Of a stretch of 64,000 bases of DNA, positions 60,403 through 64,000 are shown in pieces. The position numbers were made by a program, and so were the translations under genes. The notes beneath the pieces are model-generated. The model was not told the DNA's origin. It did not search any database and was given only the letters and a program-made list of their open reading frames with translations. Positions within the stretch are counted from its first letter, which is position 1. The number at the start of each line of letters is the position of its first letter. The DNA comes from an uncultured Cytophagales bacterium (GTDB lineage Bacteria > Bacteroidota > Bacteroidia > Cytophagales > Cyclobacteriaceae): contig CAJXNP010000003.1 in the NCBI GenBank assembly GCA_913057175.1, positions 186,001-250,000 on the forward strand, written 5' to 3'.

Positions 60403-63400
60403 TTAGAAGTTGAAGTTTAGTTTGAAACCGAAAGATGCACTCCATGGCATCACGTTTTGGCGTTCAAAACCCTGCTTAAACTGGCTGTTGGTATTACCCT
60501 GTGTTCCTCCGTTTGCCTGGAAAGCCCTTTCCGGATCAATACCGACCTGCGCAGCGTTCCAAAGCATCAGGTTTCTTGTATAAACCGCGAAGGATGCATT
60601 GCTAATGCCACCGAAATTTGGAATCCGGTAAGCAAGCGATAGTTCCCTTAGCTTAACAAAAGAAGCATCAAAAGTTATATTTTTATTATAGCTCCATGGA
60701 TAGGTGTCGGTTATGGGTGCAAATACTGTACCTTCACCACCTAAGTTCTCCTCATAAACATCATCGCTGTAATCATCAGGAGTATCTGCTCCAGCTACCT
60801 GAACTACACCAGGAATAAACGCTCCATCATACCCACCATCGTCAAGTGGAAATCCACCGGTTTCCTGTGTATGTCCACCAACTCTTGGATATTTGCCCAC
60901 CTGAGGGATGATATATTCTTCCGGATTGCTTTTTAATAAATCTTCCAATTCTTCCGGAGACATATTTCCTCCCGGAATTAACTGATCAATTTGTCGTTGC
61001 GATTTCCAGTCAGATTCGCCATACCTGTAAGTGTAGGACACAAATTCCCCACCTTGTCTCCAGTCTATACTGGCACTTAATATAAATCTACCGTAGGACA
61101 AAGTGGTCTGGGTACCCAACATAAAATCGGGATTGAAATTCCCTACTTTTTCCCAATCCTGAGTATCTTCCAATGTTACCCATCCTCCTGCTTCCAGAAT
61201 AGGCCATTTGTAGTATTCGGAATTAGGGTCTTGTACCTGCGCAATACCGTAGCTGTAAATATCACCTATTTTATCACCAACAAATGAATATGCCCCCGCA
61301 TTCTCACTCCATATCTGGATGAACTCAAGATCGTCGGTCAATTCCTCAACTGTTGTTGAGTTCCTTGTGAAATTAAAGTTAATATCCCAGGTTAAGCCAT
61401 TGGCATTCCTGATTGGAGTACCGCCAACTGAAATTTCAATACCCTCACTATTTATCAATCCGGCGTTGATCAATTTACTGCTGAACCCTGATGACCTTGG
61501 CAGTGGAACAGAAAAGATTTGGTTTTCATTATCCATTGTATAATAGGTACCGCTGAATCTCAAGCGATCTTCGAACATGTTGAAATCTATGCCAAATTCC
61601 AATGATGTTGCCTGTTCAGGTTTCAAATCAGGATTAAGTAATGTACTCGGTACGGTCTGGGTTGTTAAAGAATTCCAGGTGCCAATATCGAGAGATTGTT
61701 GTAGCCTGTATGGATCTGTGTCATTACCAACTTGCGCCCATCCTGCACGTGCTTTCAACAAGCTGATACTATTAGGCAACGCAAATGTATAGTTGGCCAA
61801 CCAGCTTAACGATGCAGAAGGATAGAAATAAGATCTGTTTTCTGCTGGCAATGTGCTTGACCAGTCATTTCTTCCTGTTACATCCAGGTATAGCATACCT
61901 TTATAACCGACCGATGCTAATCCATATAAACTATAAATAGCCTTCTCATATTGATCCTGCTCTACTCTAATATTGTTTATTGGTATATTTTCGATGGAAT
62001 AAAGACCAGGAATTACCAGTCCATTTCTTCTATCATTTCCGGACCCGGTTAGTGAACTTGAGCTTTTGCGATTCATGATATTCCCGCCAACGGATAGATT
62101 AATATCCCAATTTGCATTTGCCTTTTTGTAGGATGCCAGGAAATCGGTATTTGCTTCCTGGTAGAATATATCCTGAACGGTATAGTTACCATTTGGCATT
62201 CTGTCATTGCTAAACGGAACAATCGTTTCCCTGTTCTCATTGTAACTGTCCATTGCCGACCTGACCATCAAAGAAAGATTATCAGTAAAATCATAGGTAA
62301 GGGACAGGTTTCCATAAGCCCTGTCACGGTTAAATGAATTACTCATTGCATACGCTATAAAATATGGATTATCACCTCTTGGAGGCTTATTTTGCTGAAT
62401 ACCTTCAAGGCCTTCCTCCCAGTAATCTTTCATCAGGTTCACATCTATATATGAAGAGGTGTAAACAGCTTCCAATGGGTTATTTCTTCTATCTCCCGTA
62501 CTTGGAATGTCATTTGATTTACTCCTGCTCAGGGTGATATTAGAATTGAAGGTCAGCTTGTCCAAAAGCTTATAGTTAATGCTTGTTTTCAAACTGTTGT
62601 TAAACCGATCGCTGTTTGGAATCATTCCCCTCATTGACATATTCGCATAGGAAATCCTAAAATCACCTTTATCGCCACCTCCGGTAATTGCAATATTATT
62701 TGTGGATGTTATTCCGGTTTGCATAAAATCCTTCATATTATTTGGGTATGACTTGAGTTCGGTAGGTGAATCGTATCCCCACTGCTCATGAACATTACCA
62801 GCATCCAAAGTAGGTCCACCCCAATAGGCAGAACCCTCATCCAATGTAGAATTTCTCCCACCATTGGCATATTTATAATGGAAATCAAGAAGCCTGGTTG
62901 GCTTTTCAAACAATGTGCTTGTAGAAACTGATACGCCAAGCTTTTTTGAACCTGAACCCGATTTTGTTGTAATGATAATTACACCATTACCAGCCCTGGT
63001 ACCATATAGCGCTGCAGCACTTGGCCCTTTAAGGACCGTCATGCTGGCGATATCATCCGGGTTAAGATCAGAAATTGCATTACCATAGTCAACCTGGTTT
63101 CCATCTCCATTCTGAGCGACGTTATTTAAACTATTGCTCATTGGCACACCATCAATGACAAATAGTGGCTGGTTATCCGTAGTAAGAGAAGTTGCTCCCC
63201 TGATTATGACACTTGTTGTAGAACCTGCACCACCAGTTTGATTGATCTGTACACCAGAAACTTTACCAGCTAATGAGTTCATAACATTGTCCTGTGAAAC
63301 GACTGTTAACTCGTCGCCATCTACTTCGCCAACAGAATACCCCAAAGATTTGGTTTCCCGCTCTATTCCTAGCGCTGTAATGACAACTTCATCCATTGCG

Positions 63401-64000
63401 GTAACATCGGGAGACATAGCCAGATCAATCACTGTTTTGTTCCCAACCTCAACTTCTTCGGTCAAAAAACCCACAGAGCTGAAAACCAATACACTTTCGG
63501 TGCCAAGAGTTTCAATGGCAAATTCCCCATTTACATCTGACACAGTTCCATTTGTAGTACCCTTTTCAACAATGTTCACTCCCGGCAATCCTGTGTTGTC
63601 TTCCGTAGAAGTAATTCTACCGGTGATTCGGGTACTTTGCAGAACACCACCTGTGTTTAATTTAGATTGAACTTCTGTACGTTTCCTGACGACAATATTA
63701 TTATTGACCGCTCTAAATTCTAAGTTTGAATTCTTAGAAATCTCAATTAATAAATCACGTAAATTTTCAGCATTCTCAATTTTAATTTTTTTGTCTAACT
63801 CTGTTTTAATCTCATCTTCATAAATGAAAAAATATTTCGTGTTACTAGATATTTCATCTATTATCTCGATGATTTTACCTTCCTTGATACGCATTTCTAC
63901 TTTGGTATCTTTCAGGTCTCCCAAACTACTTGCAGCAGCATACGCTGAACTGTAAGCAACAATCGCTACTAAGACAACAAAAGGCCTCAATAACAACTTA
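60403..64000 (-). CDS. SusC/RagA-type TonB-dependent transporter with STN domain (5' end beyond window)
   Basis: About 1198 residues are visible. The frame is still open at the right edge (a TTG at 63996 is only an apparent start; the codon before it is AAG), so the first few residues and the true ATG lie outside. Order: signal peptide remnant (RPFVVLVAIVAYSSAYA), STN domain (~30-103, KIIEIIDEISSNTKYFFIYE), carboxypeptidase-regulatory-like domain (~123-200, ITGRITSTEDNTGLPGVNIV), TonB box region DEVVITALGI (~201-210), plug with the SusC-type GVIIITTKSG segment, and a 22-strand barrel ending in Phe-Asn-Phe. The STN domain implies signalling to a FecR-like anti-sigma factor, probably encoded just outside the window. 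Confidence 0.97.
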   Translation of the reverse strand, partial: KLLLRPFVVLVAIVAYSSAYAAASSLGDLKDTKVEMRIKEGKIIEIIDEISSNTKYFFIYEDEIKTELDKKIKIENAENLRDLLIEISKNSNLEFRAVNNNIVVRKRTEVQSKLNTGGVLQSTRITGRITSTEDNTGLPGVNIVEKGTTNGTVSDVNGEFAIETLGTESVLVFSSVGFLTEEVEVGNKTVIDLAMSPDVTAMDEVVITALGIERETKSLGYSVGEVDGDELTVVSQDNVMNSLAGKVSGVQINQTGGAGSTTSVIIRGATSLTTDNQPLFVIDGVPMSNSLNNVAQNGDGNQVDYGNAISDLNPDDIASMTVLKGPSAAALYGTRAGNGVIIITTKSGSGSKKLGVSVSTSTLFEKPTRLLDFHYKYANGGRNSTLDEGSAYWGGPTLDAGNVHEQWGYDSPTELKSYPNNMKDFMQTGITSTNNIAITGGGDKGDFRISYANMSMRGMIPNSDRFNNSLKTSINYKLLDKLTFNSNITLSRSKSNDIPSTGDRRNNPLEAVYTSSYIDVNLMKDYWEEGLEGIQQNKPPRGDNPYFIAYAMSNSFNRDRAYGNLSLTYDFTDNLSLMVRSAMDSYNENRETIVPFSNDRMPNGNYTVQDIFYQEANTDFLASYKKANANWDINLSVGGNIMNRKSSSSLTGSGNDRRNGLVIPGLYSIENIPINNIRVEQDQYEKAIYSLYGLASVGYKGMLYLDVTGRNDWSSTLPAENRSYFYPSASLSWLANYTFALPNSISLLKARAGWAQVGNDTDPYRLQQSLDIGTWNSLTTQTVPSTLLNPDLKPEQATSLEFGIDFNMFEDRLRFSGTYYTMDNENQIFSVPLPRSSGFSSKLINAGLINSEGIEISVGGTPIRNANGLTWDINFNFTRNSTTVEELTDDLEFIQIWSENAGAYSFVGDKIGDIYSYGIAQVQDPNSEYYKWPILEAGGWVTLEDTQDWEKVGNFNPDFMLGTQTTLSYGRFILSASIDWRQGGEFVSYTYRYGESDWKSQRQIDQLIPGGNMSPEELEDLLKSNPEEYIIPQVGKYPRVGGHTQETGGFPLDDGGYDGAFIPGVVQVAGADTPDDYSDDVYEENLGGEGTVFAPITDTYPWSYNKNITFDASFVKLRELSLAYRIPNFGGISNASFAVYTRNLMLWNAAQVGIDPERAFQANGGTQGNTNSQFKQGFERQNVMPWSASFGFKLNFNF

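Noticed and set aside
63242-63670. 142-codon plus-strand frame opposite susC
   Set aside because: Antisense shadow of the carboxypeptidase-regulatory-like and plug coding region.

Overview
The window comes from a member of the Bacteroidota, probably a Cytophagia-type environmental (perhaps marine) lineage. The evidence is a SusC/SusD outer-membrane pair, many short lipoprotein signals ending in Cys, an ECF sigma factor of the Bacteroidota type, a XylR-like AraC regulator, almost no Shine-Dalgarno sequences, and moderate AT richness. The genus is not resolved. Essentially the whole 64 kb is one very large polysaccharide/glycoconjugate utilization locus. No rRNA, tRNA, CRISPR array, phage or insertion-sequence transposase was seen.

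Layout. 1-5.4 kb: the 3' part of a GH20 hexosaminidase, an ECF sigma factor, and the first of three large paralogous hydrolase-like proteins (GH20b/GH67N-like N-terminus). 5.6-19.2 kb (+): a hydrolase cluster of GH20b-like protein, propeller-toroid protein, GH92, propeller-toroid protein, DUF3748-like lipoprotein and GH20b-like protein. 19.5-28 kb: a sodium/solute symporter and a DapA/NanA-family aldolase (-), then an HpaI-family aldolase, a propeller-toroid protein, a purple-acid-phosphatase-like protein and a sialidase-like propeller (+). 28-37.5 kb: a metallophosphoesterase and a DUF5009/HGSNAT-like acyltransferase (-), then a ROK kinase, a sugar MFS permease, a XylR-like regulator and a GH2 of the exo-glucosaminidase type (+). 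37.5-38.5 kb: a repeat-rich gap with no gene. 38.5-64 kb (-): a run of 15 genes that begins with susC and susD. It continues through phosphatase, GDPD, phosphatase, ChbG-type deacetylase, sialidase-like protein, GH28-like protein, GH92, propeller-toroid protein, a membrane protein, a Gfo/Idh oxidoreductase, a DegT aminotransferase, a DapA-family aldolase and a last propeller-toroid protein.

How it may work together (inference): SusCD imports a complex glycan. GH92, GH20, GH2 and sialidase-like enzymes trim mannose, HexNAc/hexosamine and possibly a keto-acid sugar in the periplasm or at the surface. Four metallophosphoesterases and a GDPD remove phosphate esters or diesters. Symporter, MFS permease, ROK kinase, three aldolases, deacetylase, acyltransferase, oxidoreductase and aminotransferase process the released sugars. 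No sulfatase is present, so the target looks more like a phosphorylated, mannose- and hexosamine-containing glycoconjugate than a sulfated algal polysaccharide.

The most unusual content is (i) five paralogs of a secreted two-domain protein, a Reg_prop-type beta-propeller joined to a helical toroid-like domain with no family I recognise; (ii) three paralogs of a large GH20b-like protein of unknown activity; and (iii) five copies of an approximately 85-126 bp intergenic hairpin element whose core is conserved while its roughly 20-bp arms differ between copies yet still pair within each copy. One of these sits in frame inside a coding region.
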